From NCBI GenBank assembly GCA_031264785.1, contig JAISDN010000020.1, positions 1-29,772 of the forward strand: a DNA stretch of 29,772 nt, written 5' to 3'. This stretch comes from Candidatus Nomurabacteria bacterium (GTDB lineage Bacteria > Patescibacteriota > Saccharimonadia > Saccharimonadales > Saccharimonadaceae). This document shows positions 15,733-23,500 of the stretch, in pieces. The first letter of the stretch is position 1; every line of letters begins with the position of its first letter. The notes under the pieces were generated by a model. That model was given only the letters and a program-made list of their open reading frames with translations. It made no database searches and was not told the origin of the DNA. A program made the position numbers and the translations under genes.

Positions 15733-16394
15733 AAGATGAACAAATCACTGTCAGCCCGATAAATAATCCTTATGAGAATTTGCCGTATTCGCGCAAGGAG
15801 TATTATAACAAGTAATATAGCGACACTAATGACGAAAGAGATGCTTATGCTGTGCACGTGGTCACCTCGTTGTTGATTGATGCGGAGAGCGGCGACATCA
15901 TCGTACAAAAACGCTCGGTCGACAAAGGCCACAACGCCGGCCTGATTGATAAAACGCTGGGCGGACATATAACTTATGGCGACAATCCCGATTATACGGT
16001 GATGGTCGAATCGGTGCAGGAGCTGTTGACGCCGTCCATCGTGGTTGATAATGATTCGGATTTTGATAAAGTTTTTAAATTGCTGAAGCCGTATATCGAC
16101 ACCACAGCGGTGATTTTGCGCAAAGCCGTGCGGCCGTGGCGGTTGAAGCGTCAAGTTGGTGGCCAGACGCGAGAAATCACCAATATCGTCAATCTATATT
16201 TCGGCGTTTATGGCGGCAAAATGCGGCCGGCCGATGGCGAGGCGTCGGGGATGTTGTATTATTCGCTGGATCAATTGGAAAAGGAAATTGCTGCGACGCC
16301 GGCGGCTTTCACTAATGATTTGATTGATTTAATTCGCGAGTATCGTGATGAGATCGTGGCTTTTCAAAACAAAATTCGGAGTCAGACCGAATAA
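15729..16394 (+). pseudogene. Nudix-like hydrolase interrupted by an in-frame TAA
   Basis: The natural start is ATG 15729, with AAGGAG 5 bases upstream. Reading runs 28 codons to TAA at 15813-15815 and then continues in the same frame without another stop to 16394. The downstream part looks like a Nudix fold: HVVTSLLIDAESGDIIVQKR, then KTLGGHI, with a degenerate Nudix box (VESVQELL instead of REUxEExG). Translation could restart at GTG 15852 and would give a 180-residue protein that keeps nearly the whole fold, so partial function is possible. The next gene carries a damaged start codon, so both may be decaying. A sequencing or assembly error is the alternative. Confidence 0.65.
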
Positions 16395-16960
16395 AAATCA
16401 CCCACATTGGCCACGCTTGTATTTTGATTGAGGGCGATCAGCAATCTTTCGCGATTGATCCGTTTGACAATTCTTTTGGGCTGACGATGCCGCGCCTGAC
16501 GGCGGATTATTTGTTGATTAGTCACGAACATTACGACCACGACAATCGCGCGGCGGTGGAGGTAAAATATCCGGACGAAGCGCCGCCCAATGTGAAAATT
16601 GTGAGTAGTTTTCACGATGATCAAAACGGGGCTTTGCGTGGCGCCAATAAAATCCACATCATTAATATCGACGGCCAAAAAGTTTGTCATTTGGGTGATT
16701 TGGGCCAAATTTTAACCGATCAGCAAATTGCCGAAATTGGCGAAGTGGATATTTTATTAGTGCCGGTTGGTGGGAATTTCACCATCGACGCGCGCGACGC
16801 CATCGCGATTTGTCAGCAGCTGAATCCCAAAATGATCATTCCGATGCATTATAAAACTCCCGACATCAACCTCGACATCGCGCCGGTTGACGAATTTGTG
16901 CAGCTGGCTGGCGAAAATGGTTTGCCCATCACAATTCTTGGTTCGGGCGAAAGTTATTAA
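16391..16960 (+). CDS. MBL-fold metal-dependent hydrolase with ATA start
   Basis: A beta-lactamase-fold hydrolase of about 189 residues, similar to the YtkL/UPF0173-type group. The zinc motif is SHEHYDHDN, later ligand regions are CHLGDLG and IPMHYKTP, and the fold ends with a glycine-rich strand. Homology clearly starts upstream of the first conventional start: ITHIGHACILIEG precedes and includes the TTG at 16424. The position of the natural start is ATA at 16391, 9 bases after CGGAG. A single G would make it ATG within an ATGA overlap with the Nudix stop. Either ATA is used as a weak start, or the protein starts at TTG 16424 and lacks its first strand. Substrate unknown. Confidence 0.8.
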   Translation: MKITHIGHACILIEGDQQSFAIDPFDNSFGLTMPRLTADYLLISHEHYDHDNRAAVEVKYPDEAPPNVKIVSSFHDDQNGALRGANKIHIINIDGQKVCHLGDLGQILTDQQIAEIGEVDILLVPVGGNFTIDARDAIAICQQLNPKMIIPMHYKTPDINLDIAPVDEFVQLAGENGLPITILGSGESY

Positions 16961-16963
16961 ATT

Positions 16964-17182
16964 ATGCTTTATCACATTACGGTTAAGCCCAATTCACGCA
17001 AAGGGCCGGCAGTGGTTGAGGGCGAGGACGGGCTGACGGTTTATGTGCGGGCCAAAGCGATTGATGGCGCGGCCAATCAAGAACTTGTCGAAGTTTTGGC
17101 GAAACATTTTGCTGCACCAAAAACCCGAATCACCATCAAACGCGGCGCGACCGGGCGGCATAAAACTATTGAAATTTCTTAA
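16964..17182 (+). CDS. DUF167 (YggU) family protein
   Basis: A 72-residue protein matching the DUF167/YggU family from end to end: a start like ITVKPNSRKGPAV, then LTVYVRAKAIDGAANQELV and a C-terminal IKRGATGRHKTIEI. The family is a small alpha/beta fold of unknown function. It starts 3 bases after the MBL gene stop and ends just before a convergent membrane protein gene. Confidence 0.9.
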   Translation: MLYHITVKPNSRKGPAVVEGEDGLTVYVRAKAIDGAANQELVEVLAKHFAAPKTRITIKRGATGRHKTIEIS

Positions 17183-17183
17183 C

Positions 17184-17471
17184 TCAACGCAGGATGTTGA
17201 TAATCGCCACAATTCCAATCACCACCCAAACGATGTTGGTGAAGGCTGACGGTATGGCGTGGCGGACGATGCCGAGAAATAGCAGGCCGCCGGCGCCCAA
17301 AATATTTAAGATTTGGTACCAAACGGTTTCGCTGCCCAGCACGCCAAAACTGATTAACAGATAAGCTAAAACCAGCATAAAAGCTCCGATCCAACCGATG
17401 ATATCGCTGGCGAGGAGCAGTTTTTTGCTGACTTTGGGGTTTGGTTTGTGATGAAGTAGGTGTTTTTGCAT
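17184..17471 (-). CDS. small membrane protein, CBU_0592-like
   Basis: A 95-residue protein with a basic N-terminus and three hydrophobic segments at about 22-44, 53-70 and 74-94. The pattern IIGWIGAFMLVLAYLL, then YQILNILGAGGLLFLGI, then AFTNIVWVVIGI resembles the CBU_0592 family of small bacterial membrane proteins. Function unknown. Its own promoter (TAGAAT, 6 bases before ATG) predicts a leaderless mRNA. It converges on the DUF167 gene with 1 base between the stops. Confidence 0.75.
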   Translation of the reverse strand: MQKHLLHHKPNPKVSKKLLLASDIIGWIGAFMLVLAYLLISFGVLGSETVWYQILNILGAGGLLFLGIVRHAIPSAFTNIVWVVIGIVAIINILR

Positions 17472-17483
17472 AAGCCCATTCTA
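17472..17483 (-). promoter_or_regulatory. leaderless-type promoter of the small membrane protein
   Basis: On the minus strand TGC then TAGAAT (17483-17478), then GGGCTT, then ATG at 17471. Extended -10 with a 6-base gap to the start codon. Confidence 0.5.
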
Positions 17484-17506
17484 GCACAAAACTACAATTT
17501 GTGTGG

Positions 17507-17527
17507 ATTCCGGATCAAGTCCGGAAT
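17507..17527. repeat. palindromic element of dispersed-repeat type
   Basis: ATTCCGGA (17507-17514) and TCCGGAAT (17520-17527) form a perfect 8-bp inverted repeat around TCAAG. Similar ATTCCGG palindromes followed by GACGGG recur as dispersed intergenic repeats in many bacteria. Only this copy was noticed in the window. Confidence 0.55.
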
Positions 17528-17577
17528 GACGGGGACTTTTTGTTGTAAAAAAGACGGCAGATTTTTTAACGGGGCAA

Positions 17578-17586
17578 TGTTAAAAT
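17578..17586 (+). promoter_or_regulatory. extended -10 of the second ABC operon
   Basis: TGT then TAAAAT at 17581-17586. A short leader follows, with AAGGAG shortly before the ATG at 17605. No TTCAG repeat is present, so this ABC system appears to be regulated differently from the one at 13479. Confidence 0.45.
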
Positions 17587-17604
17587 AATCACAGAAGGAG
17601 AAAA

Positions 17605-18330
17605 ATGGCACTAATTTCGGCAAAAAACTTGGGCAAAACTTATGGCAAAAAATCTAACACTTTTGAGGCGCTGCGCAAGGTTAATTTGGAAATAAAAGCT
17701 GGCGAATCGGTGGCGATTATTGGCAAATCCGGTTCTGGAAAATCGACTTTGATGCACCTTTTGGCGCTGCTGGATGCGCCAACTAGCGGCATCATAAAAT
17801 ACAACGGCAAGGACGTGGCGGATCTCAGAAGTTGGGAAATTAACGACTTGCGCAACGAAAAATTCGGCTTTGTTTTTCAGCAATTTTTTATGAATCCGCG
17901 CGATACAGTTTTAAATAATGTGATTTTGCCGCTGAAAATTGCTGGTATGGATCGGCGCGAACGCAAACAGCGGGCGCTGGACGCGCTGGCGGCGGTGGAT
18001 TTACTGGACAAAGTCAAGGCGCGCGGCATCAATCTTTCCGGCGGCCAAAAACAGCGAGTTTGCATTGCGCGGGCACTGGTTAATAATCCGGAAATTATTT
18101 TTGCGGACGAACCGACTGGTAATTTGGATTCGCAAACCGGCAAAAAAATCGAGGATTTGTTGCTGAAATTAAATAAAACCAAAAACATCACGTTGGTGGT
18201 GGTGACCCACGACGCCGATTTGGCGCGGCGCTGCAAACGGCGAGTTTATATTAAAGATGGGGAGATTGTTGATTACCAAAAACGGGCGCGAAAAGCCGCC
18301 AAAACTAAAACCAGAAAGGCAGCCAAATGA
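17605..18330 (+). CDS. ABC transporter ATP-binding protein (MacB/LolD type)
   Basis: A 241-residue ATPase with Walker A GKSGSGKST at about 39-47, Q-loop VFQQFFM, signature LSGGQKQR, Walker B IIFADEPTGNLDS and switch His in VVTHDAD. The last 20 or so residues are a basic tail rich in Lys, Arg and Ala (RARKAAKTKTRKAAK), beyond the normal fold, perhaps for membrane or nucleic acid contact. Its TGA overlaps the ATG of the permease gene by 4 bases, so the two are coupled. Confidence 0.92.
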   Translation: MALISAKNLGKTYGKKSNTFEALRKVNLEIKAGESVAIIGKSGSGKSTLMHLLALLDAPTSGIIKYNGKDVADLRSWEINDLRNEKFGFVFQQFFMNPRDTVLNNVILPLKIAGMDRRERKQRALDALAAVDLLDKVKARGINLSGGQKQRVCIARALVNNPEIIFADEPTGNLDSQTGKKIEDLLLKLNKTKNITLVVVTHDADLARRCKRRVYIKDGEIVDYQKRARKAAKTKTRKAAK

Positions 18331-19619
18331 AAACTTCAGACATCATCGCAACGGCCAACACCAATATGTTGCGCAATAAAGGCCGGTCGTTTTTGACGAT
18401 TTTGGCAGTGTTTATTGGCGCCTTTACAATTGTGCTGACCACCAGCATTAACACCGGCGTAAACCAATATATCGACGACCAAATGGCCGGCACGGGCGGC
18501 GAAGATTATATTGAGATTTTTCCAGAAAGCACTTTGGCGCAAGTCAGCGAGCAGTTTTTGGGCTCGGACGAAATTCAGGAATATAGTCCTGAAAAAAGCC
18601 AAGATGTTCAGTCGATTAGCGATGAAGATATGGAAAAAATTCGAGCCGTGCACGGTATAAAATCGGCCGCGCCGTATCGGCAGCTTAGTGTGGAATATAT
18701 TACTAGCGGGGAAACCGACAAGAAGTTTGTTTATAAAGTTTTGGAGTTGCCGTCAAATAATATCACACCGCCGCTGGTGACCGGCCGGATTGTGGCTTTG
18801 GACGCTGGGCAGCTGCAGCTGACGCTTTTGCCGGGCTATTCTGGAAAGCTGGGTTTCAAATCAGACAAAGCCGCCATCGGCCAAAAAGTCACGCTTGGCG
18901 TGCAAAATCGGCTGAGCGGTAAAATTAAAAAGGTCGACGCCACGATAACCGGCGTGCAAGAAAAAACGGTTTTTGGCGGCGGCAGCAGTTGGATTAACAC
19001 TTCTTTGTCTAATGAATTATATGCCAAAATCGTTGACGGTATGCCGGACAGCTTGAAAGACAAAGCTATGGCCGCAACGGCGGAATTATATGAAGGCAGC
19101 TCGGACCAAAATATCGCCGACATCAAAGCCGCGCTGTCGGAAATCGGCTACACCGCGATGACAACCGAAGACCAAATCGGCCTAATCAAAACCTTTTTCG
19201 ACGCCATCACCTTAGTGCTGACGATTTTCGGCGTAATCGCCTTGCTGGCGGCCTCCATCGGCATTATCAACACGTTGTTTATGTCGGTCCAAGAACGCAC
19301 CCGCGAAATCGGCCTGATGAAAGCGATGGGCTTAGCTTCCGGCAGCGTGCGCACCGTCTTTAGTTTGGAAGCGATTTCGCTAGGTTTCTGGGGCTCGGTT
19401 TTGGGCGTAGCTGGCGCCTTCCTCGCCGGCAACTTGGCCAATTCCATCGCCGCCGACACCTTCCTGTCCGGCTTACCCGGCTTCACCTTAGTAGTTTTCG
19501 ACGTCTGGAACATCGCCGGCATAATACTGCTGGTTATAGCCATCGCCTTCTTGGCCGGCCTCCTCCCAGCCATCCGCGCCGCCCGCCTCCATCCCATCGA
19601 CGCCTTACGTTATGAATAA
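18327..19619 (+). CDS. MacB/FtsX-type ABC transporter permease
   Basis: A 430-residue permease of the MacB family. Transmembrane segment one is at about 20-40, a periplasmic-type domain at about 45-275, and three more segments at about 285-312, 340-370 and 390-420. The FtsX motif SVQERTREIGLMKAMGLA and the C-terminal GLLPAIRAARLHPIDALRYE are classical. It is shorter than the permease at 13479 and lacks its glycine-rich insert. From about 19140 onward the codons become markedly C-ending, unlike the first two thirds of the gene. Confidence 0.92.
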   Translation: MKTSDIIATANTNMLRNKGRSFLTILAVFIGAFTIVLTTSINTGVNQYIDDQMAGTGGEDYIEIFPESTLAQVSEQFLGSDEIQEYSPEKSQDVQSISDEDMEKIRAVHGIKSAAPYRQLSVEYITSGETDKKFVYKVLELPSNNITPPLVTGRIVALDAGQLQLTLLPGYSGKLGFKSDKAAIGQKVTLGVQNRLSGKIKKVDATITGVQEKTVFGGGSSWINTSLSNELYAKIVDGMPDSLKDKAMAATAELYEGSSDQNIADIKAALSEIGYTAMTTEDQIGLIKTFFDAITLVLTIFGVIALLAASIGIINTLFMSVQERTREIGLMKAMGLASGSVRTVFSLEAISLGFWGSVLGVAGAFLAGNLANSIAADTFLSGLPGFTLVVFDVWNIAGIILLVIAIAFLAGLLPAIRAARLHPIDALRYE

Positions 19620-19627
19620 AAATGTGC

Positions 19628-19633
19628 TACAAT
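19628..19633 (+). promoter_or_regulatory. -10 box of the tRNA gene
   Basis: TACAAT preceded by TGTGC (extended -10). The expected transcription start is about 17 bases before the tRNA. Confidence 0.45.
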
Positions 19634-19656
19634 AGTTCCTGCCAAGTTAGGCATAT

Positions 19657-19731
19657 TGGGATGTGGCCAAGTGGTAAGGCACATGGTTTTGGTCCATGCA
19701 TTCGGGGGTTCGAATCCCTCCATCCCAGCCA
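19657..19731 (+). tRNA. tRNA-Gln (anticodon TTG), CCA encoded
   Basis: A full cloverleaf: acceptor TGGGATG pairs with CATCCCA, the D arm holds AAGTGGTAA, anticodon stem CATGG/CCATG encloses TTTTGGT with anticodon TTG at 19689-19691, and the T arm carries TTCGAAT. The discriminator G is followed by an encoded CCA (19729-19731). The T stem has one G-T pair. Confidence 0.96.
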
Positions 19732-19795
19732 TAGTGTTGTTATTTTTACAACAAAAGCTCCATTCCTTACATTTTAAAACAATACGTGCTATGGT

Positions 19796-19856
19796 GTAGC
19801 TACATTCGCCAATAGGCGTCCGAAACCCCCGACTTGTCGGGGAATTTATTTACTAC
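19796..19856 (+). other. structured non-coding stretch, possible small RNA
   Basis: GTAG (19796-19799) pairs with CTAC (19853-19856) and encloses two hairpins: CGCC-AATA-GGCG (19807-19818) and CCCCGAC-TT-GTCGGGG (19827-19842), the latter followed by AATTTATTTA. A weak extended -10 (TGC TATGGT, 19788-19795) lies upstream. No ORF covers it. The second hairpin could alternatively be a terminator for the tRNA transcript. The rest of 19732-19918 holds nothing else I can name. Confidence 0.35.
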
Positions 19857-19893
19857 AACAAAAAACTCGGACTTGCGTTACAACGCTGCCCGA
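19857..19893 (-). terminator. intrinsic terminator of the CdiA-like nuclease gene
   Basis: On the minus strand, TCGG (19893-19890) pairs with CCGA (19870-19867) and GCGT (19886-19883) with ACGC (19878-19875), with an internal loop. The run that follows is TTTTT then TGTTGT. It lies 26 bases beyond the stop of the gene at 19919. Confidence 0.55.
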
Positions 19894-19918
19894 ATTTTAT
19901 AACCTCATTATACATAGA

Positions 19919-20308
19919 TTATTTGACAATTTCAAGCACTTTTCGAGTTTTTGTGATAATTAACATTTTCTTAGCTCTAGCGACAATCTGAAATTGATAT
20001 TTCGCCTCGTTTTTAAACTTGGTTTGATGTAGTTTTGACCGCCGAGCATCCAACGCAATATTGGCGGACTGCTTGGCGGCAGCTTGAACATTATGTTGGA
20101 TGTTGTGTTTGCCTTTGCCGGTGGGGCTTTTAATCTCCCAAATCTCGCCAGTTTTGAGAATTTCAATGTCGGCGCTTTTGCTCGCGCCGCGTTTTACGAA
20201 TTTTACGTCCGATTTAAAATGTTCACCTATAATCTCGGCGGCCTCGATTTCGTGAGGCTCGGGTTTGGGCTTAACATTGTTGGGAACGATGACGTTATAT
20301 TTTGACAT
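19919..20308 (-). CDS. orphan CdiA-CT-like nuclease (tRNase-type PD-(D/E)xK fold)
   Basis: A protein of 129 residues (131 if the first of two ATGs is used). It resembles the C-terminal tRNase domain of contact-dependent inhibition toxins: KRGASKSADIEI, then WEIKSPTGKGKHNIQHN (ExK motif of a PD-(D/E)xK nuclease), then KQSANIALDARRSK. No signal peptide or CDI scaffold is present and no immunity gene lies next to it. Start ATG 20308 is preferred because TAAAAT lies exactly 6 bases upstream. It is divergent from the phase-variable surface protein and has its own terminator. It could be a domesticated nuclease, an intracellular defence or tRNA-processing enzyme, or a mobile-element remnant. The family call comes from pattern recognition. 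Confidence 0.7.
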   Translation of the reverse strand: MSKYNVIVPNNVKPKPEPHEIEAAEIIGEHFKSDVKFVKRGASKSADIEILKTGEIWEIKSPTGKGKHNIQHNVQAAAKQSANIALDARRSKLHQTKFKNEAKYQFQIVARAKKMLIITKTRKVLEIVK

Positions 20309-20314
20309 AATCAT

Positions 20315-20320
20315 ATTTTA
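20315..20320 (-). promoter_or_regulatory. leaderless-type promoter of the nuclease gene
   Basis: On the minus strand TGG then TAAAAT (20320-20315), then ATGATT, then the second ATG at 20308. The gap is exactly 6 bases. Confidence 0.5.
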
Positions 20321-20342
20321 CCACAGGACCCCACAAAAAGTG

Positions 20343-20380
20343 TTGCGTTCGTTTAAGCAAAAGTGCTATAATAGGGGTTA
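20343..20380 (+). promoter_or_regulatory. promoter of the large surface protein
   Basis: TTGCGT (20343-20348), an 18-base spacer, and TATAAT (20367-20372) with a TGC extension. Seven bases later is ATG 20380, and a second in-frame ATG is at 20386. AGGGG at 20373-20377 is well placed only for the second ATG. Confidence 0.7.
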
Positions 20381-20553
20381 TGATTATGCGTGAGGGGAAA
20401 AGCGAGTTTACTATTCTGGGCTTGGTTCAGAATCTACGTCGCGCGGGTCGATTGGCCGGCGGGCGCAATTCCTCTCTCTCTCTCTCTCTCTCTCTCGGGC
20501 CACGACAGCGGCGACTCTTTCGGGTGCCGCAGTTTTCGTGCTGGCGCTCTTGA
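20380..20553 (+). CDS. 5' end of the surface protein gene, out of frame with the rest
   Basis: This reading frame starts right after a strong promoter and encodes a charged N-terminus (MREGKSEFTILG, then NLRRAGRLAGGRNS) followed by a Ser-Leu repeat from the CT tract. It then runs into TGA at 20551-20553. The frame that continues as a signal-peptide core and surface protein is offset: from ATG 20380 to codon 20538 is 158 bases, 2 more than a multiple of 3. Removing one CT unit or adding two would fuse them. The fused N-terminus would be basic, then SLSLS, then AATLSGAAVFVLALLIF and a VHA-AS cleavage site. As sequenced this is the OFF state. Confidence 0.65.
   Translation: MIMREGKSEFTILGLVQNLRRAGRLAGGRNSSLSLSLSLGPRQRRLFRVPQFSCWRS
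20472..20496 (+). repeat. (CT)12 simple sequence repeat, candidate phase-variation tract
   Basis: Twelve and a half uninterrupted CT units inside the 5' coding region of the surface protein gene, just before the hydrophobic core of the signal peptide. It was the only long dinucleotide tract I noticed in the window. The unit is not a multiple of three, so each slip changes the reading frame. Confidence 0.9.
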
Positions 20554-23500
20554 TCTTTCCGCTACTTGCTAGAACCAGCGACGTCCACGCCGCGTCCAAC
20601 CCCCTCAAAACCAGCTCTTCGCCCAGCCTGTCAGTCGCGACCAACAAATCTGGCATCACCCTCCATATGATACCGAACACCTTCGACAGCGACAAACTCA
20701 CCATCACAACCACAACCGACAACCCAGCCGGCTACACCACTACCATTTCCACCAACAGCCCGACCGAAACTTGCCTGCGGCGGCCCAGCGACGGCACAAC
20801 CTGCGCTAACGCCGCCAAAACCATCAAACCAGCCGCCGGCACCGTTACCTCCTCCGGCGGAATCTACGGCAGCACCCTCGCCGTCAACCAATGGGGCGCC
20901 TCCGCCATCGACATTTCGTCTACGTCCAATCCCGACCAATTCGGCATTTGGTTCGGCGTTCCCGACAACTCCAACGCCGCCCTCATTAGCAAATCCATCG
21001 CTGCCACGCCGACCGCCGGCACCACAACCGACATCACCATCGGCGCCAAAGTCGACTACAGCCTCCCCGCCACCACCACTGGCGACGAATACAAAAACAC
21101 CATCCTCATCACCGCGACCGCCAACACCTACGTCGCCACGCCGACCATCACCGCCGTCGCCCCCAACGTCGGCCCGATCGCCGGCGGCCAAACCATCGTC
21201 ATCACTGGCACCAACTTCGACACCGCCTATGAGGTTTTCATTGACAAGAACACCAACGGCATCCAAGACGCCGGCGAAGCCTGCACTGACGCCAACATCG
21301 ACAGCGCCACCCAAATCACCTGCACGACCCCCGCCGGCACGGTCGGCACCTACGACGTCGTCGTCAAAACTTGGGGCGGCGCCACCAAAACCACCTCCGG
21401 CCCGAACGCCAACTCCGCTGACAACTACACCTATCAATACCCAGCCACCATCGTCCCCAACATCGCCTCGACACGACAGCCCGGCGGCAACGGCAGCGGC
21501 AGCAACGGCCCGCAGTTCAGCATTTATGGCAGCGATTTCGGCCCCAACCCAACCGTTACCATCAGCGGAGCGCCCTGCACCGACGTCGTCGTCAACAGCG
21601 CCGGCACCGCCATTACCTGCACCGGCCCGACCAATGCTATTTTTCTCAATCAAGCCCCCGTCAAAATCAACAACATAACCACCACCGCCATCGTTACCTA
21701 CGACAACACCAATTATCCAACCCTCCAATCCCTCACCGCCGCCACCTGCAGCACCACCCCGACAATTTATCGCGACAGCCGCGACAGCCAATTATATTAT
21801 GTCAAGAAACTGGACGACGGCAAATGCTGGATGATCGACAACCTCAAATACAAGCCCAACGGCGACACCACCGGCACCGTTACAGCCAGTTTCAGTGCCG
21901 CCCAAGTCGCCACCGACACATACTTGACCGCTGACGGCACTGGTGCAACTGGCACAAATTACGACAATTACAACGCCGCCAAATATATAGACCCCGTAGC
22001 CGAAGCCTATTGCAATAACAACACCGACAAACCCGCCACCAACATCACCAAATGCGGTCTGCTCTATAATTTCTACACCGCCACCGCCGGCGTCAAAAAC
22101 ACCGTAATCACCGGCAATGCAACCTCGTCCATCTGCCCAAGCAACTGGCACTTGCCAACCGGGCGTGATGTCAATGGCGACTTTGCAGTTCTAAACGGCA
22201 GTATGTATGCTGATCAATTATCTACTGGTTCAATCGCTACCGGCACTGGCTATTACCAAAACTGGCAATATTCGGGCGATTTTGCTGGCATTTACACTGG
22301 GAGTTACACCACCTCGTCATTCGCCCTTTATCCGGGCGAAGGCGGTTATTTTTGGTCGTCTTCAGTGGAATCAGAAAGCAACAGCTATTATTTGGGCTTT
22401 ACTTTGTCGACCGTCAATGCAGGCAGACTAAACAACGCTCGTAATTACGGTTTTGGTGTCCGCTGTGTTATTGAATCAATCACCGTCTCCTCCGTCAGCC
22501 CCGAAATCGCCAGCACCACGCCCGGCAGTGAATCCGGTCCGGCCTTTAGCATTGTCGGCAACAATTTCACCGGCGCCACCAACGTAACCATCGGCGGGCA
22601 GTCCTGCTCGGCCTTTACAGTGGTCAGCAGCAGCCTCATCGAATGCACCGGCCCCAACACCGCGCTGTCCGCCGGCGACCAAGCCGTCGTGGTCAGTCGC
22701 GGCACCGGCAGCAGCAACACCAACATCAGCGTCGCCTACAACGCCGACACCTATCCCACCCTCCAATCCGGCGCGGCCTATGCCCAATGCGAAACCAACG
22801 CTCGTATTTTCCGCGACAGCCGCGACAGTCAATTATACTATGTCAAGAAAATGCCCGACAACAAATGTTGGATGGTCGACAACCTCAAATACGTCGACCG
22901 CACAGTGGCCAACAGCGCCGATGGCACGAGTGGTATGACGCTGAAAAGTTCGGGTTATAATACCGTTAACGGCACCAGCGCCCAATCCAGCGCCAATTCC
23001 GACAAAGCATTTTACAACACGCCGATGGGAACGGATTATTGCACAGGCGACACCGATATGCCGGCCGACACTGTAACGAGATGCGGCTATCTTTATAATT
23101 GGTATGCGGCGACCGGCGGCACCGGCACTTATGACCAAGCCACACACGGGAACAATATGCCTAGTTCGATTTGCCCGGCCGGTTTTCGCCTGCCCAGTAG
23201 TTATAGCGGTACCAGTGGCCCGACTACCAACGGCGCATATTATACTGCAGCTGACTTTCCAGTGCTTAACGCTTCTATGGAAAACGGTGGTCTTGCTGTC
23301 GGCTCTACTGATACTTCTTACTACGAAGGCTGGATATATAGCGGTGCGTGGCAAGGGGTGCACAGCGGACATTATATTAGCAACAGCATTTCTGCTGCAG
23401 GTGCTGGCCGCTATTGGTCGTCTACGACTGCTAGTAATGCTAATGCTCGCTATCTTTATTTTAATGCTGACACTGCTTCTGTCAATACCGGTGTCAATAG

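Noticed and set aside
15813..15815. Stop-codon recoding as explanation of the interrupted Nudix frame
   Set aside because: The interrupting codon is TAA, not the UGA that is recoded in some CPR lineages, and TGA ends several genes normally here (for example tgt and the surface protein).
19657..20320. Integrated element at tRNA-Gln
   Set aside because: No integrase is present and no second copy of the tRNA 3' end was seen in the window.
20472..20496. CT tract as a purely intergenic low-complexity repeat
   Set aside because: It lies downstream of a strong promoter and an ATG frame, and its continuation in another frame is a convincing signal peptide, so a coding position is more likely. An assembly indel remains possible and is stated in the finding.
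20631..21791. Minus-strand ORF of 386 codons, very rich in Gly, Ala and Val
   Set aside because: It is the antisense shadow of C-ending codons in the TIG region and has no start signals or domain.
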